Counted from the first letter of the stretch, positions 36,781 to 46,828 are shown. The stretch: DNA of 64,000 nucleotides from Cytophagaceae bacterium (GCA_027490155.1 JAIXYP010000009.1:186001-250000); one strand, 5' to 3'. Notes: generated by a model not told the origin, from the sequence alone. Numbers and translations are program-made.

Positions 36781-38130
36781 ATGATCCAGACCGTTCGCTC
36801 CATCTTGACCCGCATCAACCAAGACGGTCCGGCCTCGACAACGTTCTGGCTCGTCGCCGAAAAGGGTGCCCGTATGGTGGTCGGCATGTTGTTTAACATC
36901 TTGTTCTTCAAGGCCATCGGCCCCAACCTGATAGGTGACTACGGCCCTGCATTAGCGACATCCTATATCGTTTATCCCCTCTTTACGCTAGGACTGAATG
37001 ACATCCTGATCTATCAATATAGCCATAGCCAGGAGCTAGGCCAGACTTTTGGCACCTCTTGGTTGATGAAGGTATTGGGAGGTGTTACCGTCTTGGGGAT
37101 TTATACCGCCTATCTACTCACTGCCGTTAGCCCCTCCGACTGGCAAGCCCATTTTTACCTGTATGTAGGCCTGCTGAGCCAGTTCTTGATGTTTTTGGCC
37201 CAAAGTATCGAGTCAGCTGACTATTACTTTCAGCAGCAGGGCACGGTGCGGCACCTAATCAAACTCAAACTAGTCAGCTTGGTGCTGTTTTCGGCGATCA
37301 AAATAAGCCTCATTACCGAAGGTGGCGGCCCTAACGACTTCTGGATCCTGATGGCTATCCCGGCTGAGGTGGTCCTGAGCTATCTATTGTTCTGGATGCT
37401 ACACCAGCCGTTCAGATACCTATTGGCCCATTGCAGTATATCAGCGAACATGTGGCAGGCGATGTTTGCCCATGCCAAGATTCAGCTACCATCTGCCTTG
37501 GTGGTCAACACCTTCATGCGGATGGATGTGTTGCTCATCAGATGGGTGCTGGGTAACGAAGCCTTGGCTGGCATTTATGCCGCTGCCGTTCGTTTTTCTG
37601 AGCCTTGGCTATTGATTCCGTTTATTGTCAGCAATAGTTTTTCGGGCAAATACTATGCCCTTCGGGCCAAGTTGGAAGAAAAGGCCGCTGCCTTTTGGTC
37701 TGACTTTGCGGCTGTTATGTTGTTGATTAGCCTCGGCATCGTTGGCTTTACGTGGGCAGTTGCCCCTATCATTGGCTTCTATTTTGGCAACAAATATCCA
37801 AGCTTAGCTGCCATCCTGAGTGTACATGTGCTATCGATTGTGTTTTCGGCAGCAGGGTCATTTGGCTGGCCATGGCTAGTATCGCACCAATACCAAGCCC
37901 AAATATTTTGGCGCAACTTGGCTGGGATCTTTCTTATGGCTTGTTTGTCCTTAGTGCTCTGGCCATTGTTGGGCATGGTTGGTGTGGCCACATCCTTGAG
38001 CCTGAGCTATGGCCTGATCCATGTAGGAGCCAATGCGATCAACACCAAATTCCGCCCACTTTTTCTGATGCAGATAGGTGCCGTCAAGCGCATATCGATC
38101 CAGACCATCCGCCGTACTTTGTCCGCTTAA
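36781..38130 (+). CDS. Wzx-like polysaccharide flippase
   Basis: Polytopic inner-membrane protein of the MOP/MATE superfamily, 449 aa with about twelve hydrophobic helices. The N-terminus (FWLVAEKGARMVVGMLFNILFFKAIGP) and mid-region VNTFMRMDVLLIRWVLGNEALAGIYAAAVRFSEPW (core MRMDVLLI...AGIYAAA) match O-antigen/capsule repeat-unit translocases. It would move lipid-linked sugar units to the periplasmic side. It begins 26 bp after the methyltransferase gene, so is probably co-transcribed with it. No polymerase (Wzy) or priming transferase gene is in the window. Confidence 0.88.
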   Translation: MIQTVRSILTRINQDGPASTTFWLVAEKGARMVVGMLFNILFFKAIGPNLIGDYGPALATSYIVYPLFTLGLNDILIYQYSHSQELGQTFGTSWLMKVLGGVTVLGIYTAYLLTAVSPSDWQAHFYLYVGLLSQFLMFLAQSIESADYYFQQQGTVRHLIKLKLVSLVLFSAIKISLITEGGGPNDFWILMAIPAEVVLSYLLFWMLHQPFRYLLAHCSISANMWQAMFAHAKIQLPSALVVNTFMRMDVLLIRWVLGNEALAGIYAAAVRFSEPWLLIPFIVSNSFSGKYYALRAKLEEKAAAFWSDFAAVMLLISLGIVGFTWAVAPIIGFYFGNKYPSLAAILSVHVLSIVFSAAGSFGWPWLVSHQYQAQIFWRNLAGIFLMACLSLVLWPLLGMVGVATSLSLSYGLIHVGANAINTKFRPLFLMQIGAVKRISIQTIRRTLSA

Positions 38131-38136
38131 GGCCTA

Positions 38137-39051
38137 CTACCCCACCCTGAAACTACGCATACTCATTCCACCATGGGTGACTTCGTTGTAGGTGGTTTTG
38201 ACCTGCTCGCCTTTGTGCGCCATCCCGACAGTGTAAAGCATCGGCAGGTAATGGTCTGTTGTCGGGACGGCCAATCGACCTGCCTCGCCGATGGACTCGT
38301 AGCGTTCTAGGGCTGCAAAATCCTGATCATCTAAGCGGTCACCCACCCAATTGTCAAAGTCGAGGGCCCAGTCAAATGGGGTACTATCTTGGCTCATCAG
38401 CCTTGGAATGGATAGGCGCAGGTTGTGTACAACATTGCCACTACCGATCACCAAAACCCCACGAGAGCGTAATGACCTTAGCAAAGCCCCCAACTCACGG
38501 TGGTAACCCACTGGTTTACCAAAGTCGATACTGAGCTGCAAAACAGGAATATCAGCCTTGGGCCATAGGTGATGCAAGATTGTCCATGAACCATGGTCTA
38601 GGCCCCATTCTTCAGTCAGCTCGATGGTCTGAACCAACTGATGGATCGCTTTTGCGGTAAGAGGCGACCCAAGTGCAGGATATTGCATCTGGTGCAAGGC
38701 CTCAGGGAATCCGCCAAAGTCGTGGATGGTTTTGGGTTTGGCGCTGGCTTGCACCCATGTCCCTTTGGTCAGCCAGTGGGCAGAAACCACGAGGATGGCC
38801 TGGATTTGGTATTGCGTCCGGAGCTCTTGCCCCAATTTGTGGAGATGCTGAGTGAACGGATTATCCGCAAGGGCATTCATCGGGCTGCCGTGGCCGATAA
38901 AAAGGGCTGGCAATCGGTCGGTATGGGGCAAGGCATCAGCCAACTGGCGTAGCGACTGAAGCGACGAGGCATGAGTGGTCATAGGTAGGAGTGCAGCACC
39001 TATCATGCCAAGCCCCAAATGTGACAAAAAGGCCTTGCGGCTTAGGCTCAT
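38137..39051 (-). CDS. 4,5-DOPA dioxygenase extradiol-like (YgiD) protein, exported
   Basis: LigB-type extradiol dioxygenase family, 304 aa. Metal-binding and catalytic histidines are visible: FIGHGSPMNAL, VVSAHWLTKGTWV, the HNL segment of GSGNVVHNLRLS, and the C-terminal THGGMSMRSFRVG. E. coli YgiD is cytoplasmic, but this protein has an N-terminal hydrophobic leader (LSRKAFLSHLGLGMIGAALLPMTTHA), suggesting periplasmic location. The exact aromatic substrate is unknown. It is convergent with the flippase gene, only 6 bp apart, and divergent from the 718-residue secreted protein. Confidence 0.88.
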   Translation of the reverse strand: MSLSRKAFLSHLGLGMIGAALLPMTTHASSLQSLRQLADALPHTDRLPALFIGHGSPMNALADNPFTQHLHKLGQELRTQYQIQAILVVSAHWLTKGTWVQASAKPKTIHDFGGFPEALHQMQYPALGSPLTAKAIHQLVQTIELTEEWGLDHGSWTILHHLWPKADIPVLQLSIDFGKPVGYHRELGALLRSLRSRGVLVIGSGNVVHNLRLSIPRLMSQDSTPFDWALDFDNWVGDRLDDQDFAALERYESIGEAGRLAVPTTDHYLPMLYTVGMAHKGEQVKTTYNEVTHGGMSMRSFRVG

Positions 39052-39343
39052 GGCAGCGGAGGTTTGGTTATCATGAAAAGGTCAAGTCTAGTTTTGGCTT
39101 TGACAAATCTACTAGATTTCTAGTCGCCCTAAGTCCTTATTTACTTTTCAAAATCTGCCAGCTTTGGGCGTATTGTCGTCCAATAATATCTTGGCTTGCT
39201 ATGCAAAATACCTAAATTAGGTCCTCTACAACAGGAAATTTGGTTGCCAAAACAACTACTAGTCTCACAAAAAAGACAAGCAAAAACCTGATTGGATTGC
39301 GATTAGAGCGGCAAAAGCGGCTATATTTACCGCTATACGCTTA

Positions 39344-41500
39344 ATGAGAATGTACCGAATCAGTAACCGAATACACCACCGCATTTGCCTAGGCTTCATG
39401 CTGGCATGTTTGCTATCGCTATCTATCAACTGCTTAGCAACGAGCCAAACTGCCGACAATAGACCACCAAAAGGCAAGGTTAAACCTGTTCTTGGACAAA
39501 AAATAAGTCAGTCGCAGGAGGCAACAGCTGCTGAGCTTGCCTTCAAGAAACGGGCGGATGTTATTGTCGCACAGACTGCTGACAATTACGAACCACCAAG
39601 CACCGAAATAGGAGATCCAGAGAAGTACTATTGGCCCAAGGCCATTGCTAGGTTTGAAAAATATGGACTTAAGGACACGATGGCCAATCGATTCATTAAG
39701 TTGTTTTCTAAAAACCCGCCATTTCACTTTGTTCTTGCCGGTACTAGTCGTTTACTCTATGAGTACCCTGAGGCCCCAAGTATCAAGGCCGATCGCTTAA
39801 CATTTTTACAGGCTATGTGGCGCCGCAAGGATAGCTATAATGCTTGGACGTGCGAAGGCACGGAAAACCACATCAACATGAGCCGCACCAGTGGCTACTT
39901 GTTTGCCCAAGCAGCCCTAGACTATCCTGCTGAGTTCCCCGATGCCACTGCCAAATTGGCAATGATGAAGGAGTGGATCAGGACTTGGAGCAAACGGATA
40001 TATCAAGTCGGCACAGGTGAGTGGAATACTGGGATCTATACCACATACCACATCATTGGTTGGCTAAACGTATATGACTATGCCAAGGACCCAGAGGTAA
40101 AAGCTTGCGCCCGTGCTGTCTTAGACTATTATGCTGCCGAAATGGCACTGCACAACAGTTATGGCATCACAGGTGGGGCAGAGCTGAGGGGTGTCGGTGC
40201 TGGCAAGGGAGACCATACCAGCACTAGTTGGCTGGGTTGGCTATGGTTTGGGAACCCAACCAAAAGGACAATCAAAGCAGACAACAGAGGGTCCGAGTAC
40301 ATTCAGTGCCTACATGCCATTACAAGTGACTATCGCCCTCCAGCAGCCCTAGTGGCCCTAGCTAATAAGCAAGGTCAGGAAGGGTTTTACCTTGGGTCCC
40401 GGCCAATTTATCACCTAGGCCAAGGGCAGTTCAGCAAACACTTCCTCCAGATTGGCAAAGGTTATACCCTAGGCTCGGCCACCATCCCTTACGGTGGCTG
40501 GACTGGTACTACAATGCAAGTCATGAATTGGAAAATTGTCACCCCACACACTGGCCACGAAATGCCGTTGGAGGTCAGTGGCAATGGCAGGTTTTATGAC
40601 CAATGGGATGGCAAAACCCGCAATCCGTTTACACAAGTTGTCCAGTGCAAGAATATTTTAGTCCAGATAACTAGGACCCCTGTTAACGTGCGCGAAATCG
40701 CCAAACAGGTGGTCGATACCGTCTCATTATGGGATAAACTTTGGCGCAGGGACTTCAAACTCAGGTTTCCTGAAGAGCACGACCGCAAAACGGTCATTAA
40801 CTATGGAAAACCCCAACTTTTCAAAAACCAGAGTTATATCTCCTTCCCTAAAAGCCAAAAAATCCAATCATATAGTGGCCTCAATAATGCCAAATTTTGG
40901 GTAACCGAAGTGGGCCAAACTTATGTGGCTTGCCTACCCATCGATGGGAAAAATGTCAGGATTGACACCGTCGCTGGTCGTACTGTATTGATCGATAATG
41001 CCGAATTAGGCAAGTATTGTGGCTTTGCAGTAACGACGGTCAGCAAACAAGAATACAAGTCCATGGTAGCGTTTGCAAAACGGTATAGCAAAACGGTAAG
41101 CATTTCGTACACTGACAGGTCAGATGATAAGCTCTACATTAATGGCAACCCGCAGTTTACTTTATACCATTTTGATGCACCACACATGCAGATTAGGTTC
41201 GACAATAGCGGTGAAACTCATGAAGCCTTGGTGGATTGGGGATTTGGCGCTAAAGAACCGATGTCTATGATCACCAGCCCGCCATTTACCCAGCCCAATT
41301 GGCCACGCGGCGAAGGTGGAGGTAGGGTTGCAGGACTTTACATGAACAAAATGGCCTATATGCACCAACGTGAGGACCAGTGGCCTATTGCCTCAGGACC
41401 GAACCTGACTTTTGACAAAAGTGTGCTCAATGTCAAAATAAAAGACCTGACATACCACGTGGATTATTCGCAAGACTTACCTATCTTTAGTAACCCATAG
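39344..41500 (+). CDS. Large secreted protein, candidate polysaccharide-active (alpha/alpha toroid type)
   Basis: 718 aa with an N-terminal signal peptide (about 12-33, LGFMLACLLSLSINCLATS; no proper lipobox). Residues about 90-330 are helix-rich with the segments TCEGTENHINMSRTSGYLFAQ (core GTENHINMSRT) and WNTGIYTTYHIIGWLNVYDYA (core WNTGIY), followed by SWLGWLWFGNP. The second half is beta-rich (YGGWTGTTMQVMNWKIVTP and following). This order, helical toroid then beta-sandwich, is seen in polysaccharide lyases and heparinase-like proteins, but I cannot match a family. There is no T9SS sorting domain, so it is likely periplasmic. No transporter or regulator gene is linked. Confidence 0.8.
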   Translation: MRMYRISNRIHHRICLGFMLACLLSLSINCLATSQTADNRPPKGKVKPVLGQKISQSQEATAAELAFKKRADVIVAQTADNYEPPSTEIGDPEKYYWPKAIARFEKYGLKDTMANRFIKLFSKNPPFHFVLAGTSRLLYEYPEAPSIKADRLTFLQAMWRRKDSYNAWTCEGTENHINMSRTSGYLFAQAALDYPAEFPDATAKLAMMKEWIRTWSKRIYQVGTGEWNTGIYTTYHIIGWLNVYDYAKDPEVKACARAVLDYYAAEMALHNSYGITGGAELRGVGAGKGDHTSTSWLGWLWFGNPTKRTIKADNRGSEYIQCLHAITSDYRPPAALVALANKQGQEGFYLGSRPIYHLGQGQFSKHFLQIGKGYTLGSATIPYGGWTGTTMQVMNWKIVTPHTGHEMPLEVSGNGRFYDQWDGKTRNPFTQVVQCKNILVQITRTPVNVREIAKQVVDTVSLWDKLWRRDFKLRFPEEHDRKTVINYGKPQLFKNQSYISFPKSQKIQSYSGLNNAKFWVTEVGQTYVACLPIDGKNVRIDTVAGRTVLIDNAELGKYCGFAVTTVSKQEYKSMVAFAKRYSKTVSISYTDRSDDKLYINGNPQFTLYHFDAPHMQIRFDNSGETHEALVDWGFGAKEPMSMITSPPFTQPNWPRGEGGGRVAGLYMNKMAYMHQREDQWPIASGPNLTFDKSVLNVKIKDLTYHVDYSQDLPIFSNP

Positions 41501-41610
41501 ATCAGTGTAAGTATTAGCAATTAGGCCGCACCCCGAGCCAAAACTGCATGCCCTGGTTGTTGGGTATGACTTTTTGTTCGTAGTACCGGTCCTATCATTT
41601 TCACTTCTGT

Positions 41611-42321
41611 ATGTCAAGCCCTCTATCCGTACCGGTATCGTCCGTTCGCACCCTTTTGCTTGATTGGGTTAGCCCTCAACTAACGCCCGCTGCGCTAGAC
41701 TGGGTCTTGCAGAAGGAGCATCTCCTAAACGAAGGTCATAGTAATCTAGACTTTTACCTGACCCTCGGGACAGTACCACGCCATACTGGTAAGGGGGCAG
41801 TTAATCTGACTTCGGACCAGATAATCCAGGCACAAGCTCTAATACCGGGCTGGCAACCACAACATGATCGGGTGGACCAATTAGTCCGGATCTTGTTCCT
41901 ACTAGAGCTCCCTACTCTGCACCTTGACACCTACAAACAGATTGTGCAGCTACTGTTCACCACGGCCGAAACGGGCGAGCTCGTTGCATTCTGCCGAGCG
42001 CTTCCCTTGCTAAGTTATCCCAAAACCGTCCTTTTACCACTTGCGACAGAAGCATTACGGCATAACGTACTTGATGTATTTAAGGCGGTAGCCTGCAACA
42101 ACCCATTCCCCTACCAATATTTTGACGATGCCGCCTTCAACCAAATGGTCTTGAAGGCTGCCTTCAATAACATTGACCTTGATAGTATTTACAGGCTCAA
42201 CCATCGCAGCAACGAGGCCCTTCAGGATATGATGACCGACTTTGTGGCCGAAAGGCGTGCAGCTGGCAGGTCTGTGGCGCCATCTTGGTTGGAGCTTTCG
42301 ACTGGTTGTTTGGCCTATTAG
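41611..42321 (+). CDS. eboA: EboA family protein
   Basis: 236 aa, soluble, helical. It matches the EboA family in the second half: FTTAETGELVAFCRALPLLSYP, ATEALRHNVLDVFKAVACNNPFPYQYFDDAAFNQMVLKAAF (core NNPFP.QYFDDAAFNQMVLK), HRSNEALQDMMTDFVAERRAAGRSV. In cyanobacteria and other bacteria eboA belongs to the eboABCDEF cluster, linked to moving metabolites such as scytonemin precursors to the periplasm. None of eboB-F is in this window, so this copy is an orphan. The next gene, a large predicted outer-membrane barrel, starts about 90 bp later on the same strand. Confidence 0.8.
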   Translation: MSSPLSVPVSSVRTLLLDWVSPQLTPAALDWVLQKEHLLNEGHSNLDFYLTLGTVPRHTGKGAVNLTSDQIIQAQALIPGWQPQHDRVDQLVRILFLLELPTLHLDTYKQIVQLLFTTAETGELVAFCRALPLLSYPKTVLLPLATEALRHNVLDVFKAVACNNPFPYQYFDDAAFNQMVLKAAFNNIDLDSIYRLNHRSNEALQDMMTDFVAERRAAGRSVAPSWLELSTGCLAY

Positions 42322-42413
42322 GATTTGGCTATTCTTAATGATGGTAATGCTTGTCCTTAGGCAAGTCAATCCGACAACCACCATTTATTGCCTCATCCTC
42401 CGTTATTTGTGGT

Positions 42414-45400
42414 ATGGGGCCTAGGCTACTCAAGTCCATCATTCACAGACGATCAAAATTGGTACCTAGCAGGTGTCAACATGTATTGGTGTGCTTATGG
42501 TTAGTCTTTATGGTGGTCATGTTGCCGACCATGGCTCAGGGGCAGGTTTGCAAAACAGTAAGACTCTCGACAAAACAATACAGGCTTGACACGGCACTGA
42601 TAGCCCCAGGTTCCGTTAAGGTCACAGGGCTACCAGATAGCCTTTGGAGTTTGGACCTCCAGGCTGGCACCATTCGGCTGAATGCACTGATCTCTAGCCC
42701 AGTTCAGGATTACCTAGTTTGTTACCGCACTATCCAGCTTGATCTTCGTCGCCCAGTCAGGCTACGAAGCAATAAGGATCGAGATAGCACACGCTATTAT
42801 CTTGATGTGGCCACCCGCCCTACTGCCTTGGCGGATAAACGTGTGGAACTTTTTAGCACGCCTAGTTTCCAAAAATCTGGTAGCCTTAGTAGAGGTCTCA
42901 GTCTCGGTAATAACCAGAGTATTTTTGTCAATAGCGCCCTCAATCTGCAATTACAGGGACAACTGTCCGATCAAATCAGCCTCACTGCCCTGATCAATGA
43001 CCAGCAGCTCCCCTTCCAACCCCAGGGCAATACAGCCCAAATTCGAGAGCTGGATCGGGTTCTTATCCAGCTAGATCATAAAAATGCCCATCTACAAGCT
43101 GGTGATGTGATCCTCCAGAACCGCCGGAGCCAGTTTTTGCGGTACTACAAAAACGTTCAAGGAGCACGGCTCACGACCCGATTTGGGCCAGATACACTCC
43201 AGCAAGCTACTACAACAATCGCTGGGGCTATCGCCAAAGGGCGCTTTGCCAGCATCATCATCCCAAGTATAGAAGGGGTCCAGGGGCCATACCGCCTACG
43301 TAGCCCCAACAACGAGGTCTTTATCGTGATCCAGGCAAATTCTGAGCGGGTTTATTTGGATAATCAACTACGCCAACGTGGGTATAACCGCGATTACGTA
43401 ATCGACTATAACACGGGCGAAATCACGTTCACAGCCCAGGTCTTGATAACAAAGTTTACACGCATCAGGGTAGATTTTGAATATGCTGAGCGCAACTACA
43501 GCCGCTCAATCATCGAGGGAAACCACTACCAAACCTGGGGGCGTTGGTCTGGCCATGCCAACTTCTATCAAGAACAGGACGATGCCAACAAACCCATCAG
43601 CTATTCGCTCGATGACCGCACTAGGGCCAACCTGACTGCTATTGGTGACACAATCAGCAAAGCTATTGTGAGTGGGGCCAGTCTCGTCACAGACTATAGC
43701 CAGGACCAAGTGCTATATGCCAAAAGAGACACAATCGGCCCTGATCAAAGGCGGGATAGCATCTTTGTCTATAGCCCAACCCAACAGGACAAACTCTACT
43801 CAGTGATTTTTCAGGATGTGGGGGAAGGCCGCGGGAGCTATATCCTGGTCAACACCCTAGCCAATGGGCGAGTTTATCGCTGGATAGGGAAAGGACTAGG
43901 CAACTACCTCCCGCAACGGCAACTAGTGACCCCAAACCGTAAAAATATGTTTGTTACGGGGGGCGAGTTTAGGCTTAGTCAAGGGCAAACTATTGGGGCA
44001 GAAGTAGCGTTTAGCCAAGTCAATAAAAACCTATTTGCTGGGAACAGCATTAACCGAAACGGCAATGCTCAACGACTTTATTACCGACATGAAAATCTAC
44101 CGATTGGTGGGAAACAAACAAAGGTAGTTGGCACTGATAGCACAAATTCCCAACTTTCTAGATTTGGTTGGCTTTGGTCTGCTTCGGCTAATTACGAGCG
44201 CCTCGATAAAGAGTTTACAGCCATAGATCGATTTAGGTACATTGAGTTTGATCGTGACTGGAGTGCTAGTGGTGGCGATACACTTGCCGCTGAGGACCAC
44301 CTCCTAATCGGAAATATTGGCCTTCAACGTGGAGAAACGATTAAGCTTAGATCAGGCCTCAAACGACGTGTCAAGGACCAAAACGTGGATGGCTGGCAGG
44401 GTGACAATTCTTTAAGACTTCCCTTGGGTCCATTCAGACTTTCAGCTGACCACTTCTGGCTTCAGAACAGGCGGCCTCAAACCACCAGCACTTGGCAGCG
44501 CCTATCCACTGAGCTGAGCTTACCAAGACAATGGGGCACCCTAGGGGGGAAATACAACCTAGACCACAACCAAATCAAGGCCAGTAGCAAGGATAGCACC
44601 ATCGCCTCTGTGATGTACTTTGAAGAAGTGGCCGGCTATGTCAGGTCAACTGATAGCCTGCGGACTCGCCTTGGCTTCGAAGGAGCCCTCCGGACTGACT
44701 ATCAACCGTTTGAGGGCCAAATGCAGGCCAGCACCCAAGCAAGGACAGCATCCCTAATCACGTCACATCGTAGCAAAGCCAATAACAGTGTAGCTGCCAC
44801 AGTCACCTACCGTGTGCTACAGTCCTTGATCCCGACAGATAGCACCGCTGGCAAGAGTTCAGCGGATGCCAACGAGGAAACGATACAAGGCAGGATCGAT
44901 TGGTCTGGCGAGTATTTCAGCCGCCATATCCGGACCGAGCTCACCATTGCTACTGGCATAGGCCGCGAGTTGCAACGTGAGTTCCGATATGTCCGTGTGG
45001 CCAACCCGACGGATGGAACCCACCAATGGATCGACTTTAACAACGACGGACAACAACAGCTAGACGAGTTTGTAGATGCTGCCAGACCCGAGGACCGTCT
45101 CTTTATTAAGGTATTTGTACCGACCACCAATTTTACGAATGCTTATGCCACCAACCTCAATTACAAACTCACTTTCCAGCTTCCACGCAAGTGGGCCAAC
45201 AAGTCATTCGTACCGAAGCAGCTTAGCAAACTGTCTGGCAACCTAGGCTGGACCTTAGACCGCAAATTGCTCAACAGTGACCTCTCAACGAGATTCAATC
45301 CATGGTTGACCCCTTCTGATGACAACTTGTTAGCCAATAACCAGACTATCAGAAGCAACCTATACTTCAACCGCACCAGCCCAGAATATGGAGCTGACCT

Positions 45401-45977
45401 AGCCTATACCAATAGTCGGAGGCGGTCATTGCTGACTGCTGGCTTCGAGTCATTGGCCACTGATGAGCTCAAGTTGGGTTTGCGGACAAGGCTTGGCCAG
45501 CTTTTTAACCTTCAGACCACAGGCAGCCAACAGCAGCGGATCACCCAAAGTAACTTCCTGACCAACCGCAACTATAGCCTCATCGCCTACGAGGCAACCC
45601 CAGAGCTGAGCTACCAGCCTGATGGAAGATATCGAATAACAGGGAGTTATGCACTCAGTTCCCGTCGGAACCAAACGAGTAATGAGGTGGCCACTGTCAG
45701 CAAATATGGACTCGAAAGCAGGCTGGCACAAGTTGGCAAACGCTCAATAAGCCTGATGTTAAAACTAATCCAGATCAATTTTGATGGCGATGCAAGCAAC
45801 CCAGCAACTTATGATTTGCTTGAAGGACTATTACCAGGCCAAAACTTAACTTGGGGCATCAATTGGCAACAAACTTTGTTTAATGGGCTACAATTAAACC
45901 TGACATATGACGGTCGGAAAAGTCAAGACCAAGCCATCATTCACTTGGGTAGGGCTCAAGTTACAGCCTTGTTCTGA
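42414..45977 (+). CDS. Large predicted outer-membrane beta-barrel protein
   Basis: 1187 aa from the ATG at 42414; the open frame extends to a TTG at 42351. A signal peptide ends near MVVMLPTMAQGQ. It is followed by the motif SGSLSRGLSLGNNQSIFVNSALNLQLQGQLSDQISLTALINDQQLPFQPQGNTAQ (core GSLSRGLSLGNNQ and LTALINDQQLPFQPQGNT), which recurs in large Bacteroidota surface proteins and resembles segments of SprA. The remainder is dominated by alternating hydrophobic/polar strands typical of a transmembrane barrel and ends with a strand terminating in F (RAQVTALF). Function unknown; the position after eboA may be meaningful. It is convergent with the DUF2141 gene. Confidence 0.8.
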   Translation: MGPRLLKSIIHRRSKLVPSRCQHVLVCLWLVFMVVMLPTMAQGQVCKTVRLSTKQYRLDTALIAPGSVKVTGLPDSLWSLDLQAGTIRLNALISSPVQDYLVCYRTIQLDLRRPVRLRSNKDRDSTRYYLDVATRPTALADKRVELFSTPSFQKSGSLSRGLSLGNNQSIFVNSALNLQLQGQLSDQISLTALINDQQLPFQPQGNTAQIRELDRVLIQLDHKNAHLQAGDVILQNRRSQFLRYYKNVQGARLTTRFGPDTLQQATTTIAGAIAKGRFASIIIPSIEGVQGPYRLRSPNNEVFIVIQANSERVYLDNQLRQRGYNRDYVIDYNTGEITFTAQVLITKFTRIRVDFEYAERNYSRSIIEGNHYQTWGRWSGHANFYQEQDDANKPISYSLDDRTRANLTAIGDTISKAIVSGASLVTDYSQDQVLYAKRDTIGPDQRRDSIFVYSPTQQDKLYSVIFQDVGEGRGSYILVNTLANGRVYRWIGKGLGNYLPQRQLVTPNRKNMFVTGGEFRLSQGQTIGAEVAFSQVNKNLFAGNSINRNGNAQRLYYRHENLPIGGKQTKVVGTDSTNSQLSRFGWLWSASANYERLDKEFTAIDRFRYIEFDRDWSASGGDTLAAEDHLLIGNIGLQRGETIKLRSGLKRRVKDQNVDGWQGDNSLRLPLGPFRLSADHFWLQNRRPQTTSTWQRLSTELSLPRQWGTLGGKYNLDHNQIKASSKDSTIASVMYFEEVAGYVRSTDSLRTRLGFEGALRTDYQPFEGQMQASTQARTASLITSHRSKANNSVAATVTYRVLQSLIPTDSTAGKSSADANEETIQGRIDWSGEYFSRHIRTELTIATGIGRELQREFRYVRVANPTDGTHQWIDFNNDGQQQLDEFVDAARPEDRLFIKVFVPTTNFTNAYATNLNYKLTFQLPRKWANKSFVPKQLSKLSGNLGWTLDRKLLNSDLSTRFNPWLTPSDDNLLANNQTIRSNLYFNRTSPEYGADLAYTNSRRRSLLTAGFESLATDELKLGLRTRLGQLFNLQTTGSQQQRITQSNFLTNRNYSLIAYEATPELSYQPDGRYRITGSYALSSRRNQTSNEVATVSKYGLESRLAQVGKRSISLMLKLIQINFDGDASNPATYDLLEGLLPGQNLTWGINWQQTLFNGLQLNLTYDGRKSQDQAIIHLGRAQVTALF

Positions 45978-45998
45978 GCAAACATATCATCTCAATTA

Positions 45999-46610
45999 CT
46001 ACCTCAGTTCAATCTCTATCCTGGTCACGGCCTCGTTATGCGAAAAGACAGCATCACGAAATTTGGGAGCCGAAAGCCGTTTGCGGGCATTGTTGCTTAC
46101 CCCATAATGCTCTGTTGGCATGCCCAGAATATTGACATCTAGCTTATTGTTATTGTTTTGATCATGATAGACTACAATAGCAAACTTTCCCATCGGCACG
46201 TCATTAAGGGCAACAGAAAGCTCACCTTTTTTTGCAGGTAACATCATTAGGCGGTATGCAGAATTGGCATCCGTCGGAAAACCCTGTTGTTTGTTAAATG
46301 CAGCAAGCCGAATAACTCCCTTTGCATTTGCTATCCCCTTTAATACAACATCTATTTGTGGTGTTTTGGAATCGGCTGGTAACGCAGCTGCCTGAGTAAG
46401 ATCTGGCTGAACCACAGGGAGGAGACTACTTTTGACCCAGGGTTTCAACGGTATCAGAACTGCAGCTGCAAGACCAAACACAAACAAAGTACTAATAAGC
46501 AACCCTTTACGGATTGTATCAATCGAACCTCCTGTCCCTAAATGGTTGGGGTGAGCCGATTGGTTTGAGGCGATTAACGTCTGGTCAGAATGTGGAGCGC
46601 GAGGTATCAT
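45999..46610 (-). CDS. DUF2141 domain protein, membrane-anchored
   Basis: 203 aa. An N-terminal cytoplasmic stretch is followed by one hydrophobic helix (about 38-58, LLISTLFVFGLAAAVLIPL), then a linker and a DUF2141 domain (about 88-203): GVIRLAAFNKQQGFP, LNDVPMGKFAIVVYHDQNNNNKLDVN and GMPTEHYGVSNNARKRLSAPKF. The domain's DxNxNxKLD loop looks calcium-binding-like, but that is inference. DUF2141 proteins are usually secreted with a cleaved signal; here the helix lies far from the N-terminus, suggesting an anchor. Function unknown. Confidence 0.85.
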   Translation of the reverse strand: MIPRAPHSDQTLIASNQSAHPNHLGTGGSIDTIRKGLLISTLFVFGLAAAVLIPLKPWVKSSLLPVVQPDLTQAAALPADSKTPQIDVVLKGIANAKGVIRLAAFNKQQGFPTDANSAYRLMMLPAKKGELSVALNDVPMGKFAIVVYHDQNNNNKLDVNILGMPTEHYGVSNNARKRLSAPKFRDAVFSHNEAVTRIEIELR

Positions 46611-46828
46611 ATAGGACTATATGCAAAGTTAGTGCCTGATGATCGATCTAGCGAGAATTGTTCCAGAAGTGAAGCATTATGAGATGATGCAATCTTTAAG
46701 CATGATCTATCATTGATTCTAATATCAATGAATAGGAACCCCATACCATGACCTTAGGTCGCTCCAATAGCCTAAAATTCTAGATCTAAACTGACGATAA
46801 GGATGGTGTAATCAACCTGAAAAACTAT

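Noticed and set aside
46709-46731. Inverted repeat (8-bp arms, TCATTGAT/ATCAATGA) between hemA and DUF2141
   Set aside because: No T-run on either side, so not a terminator; too short to claim an operator.
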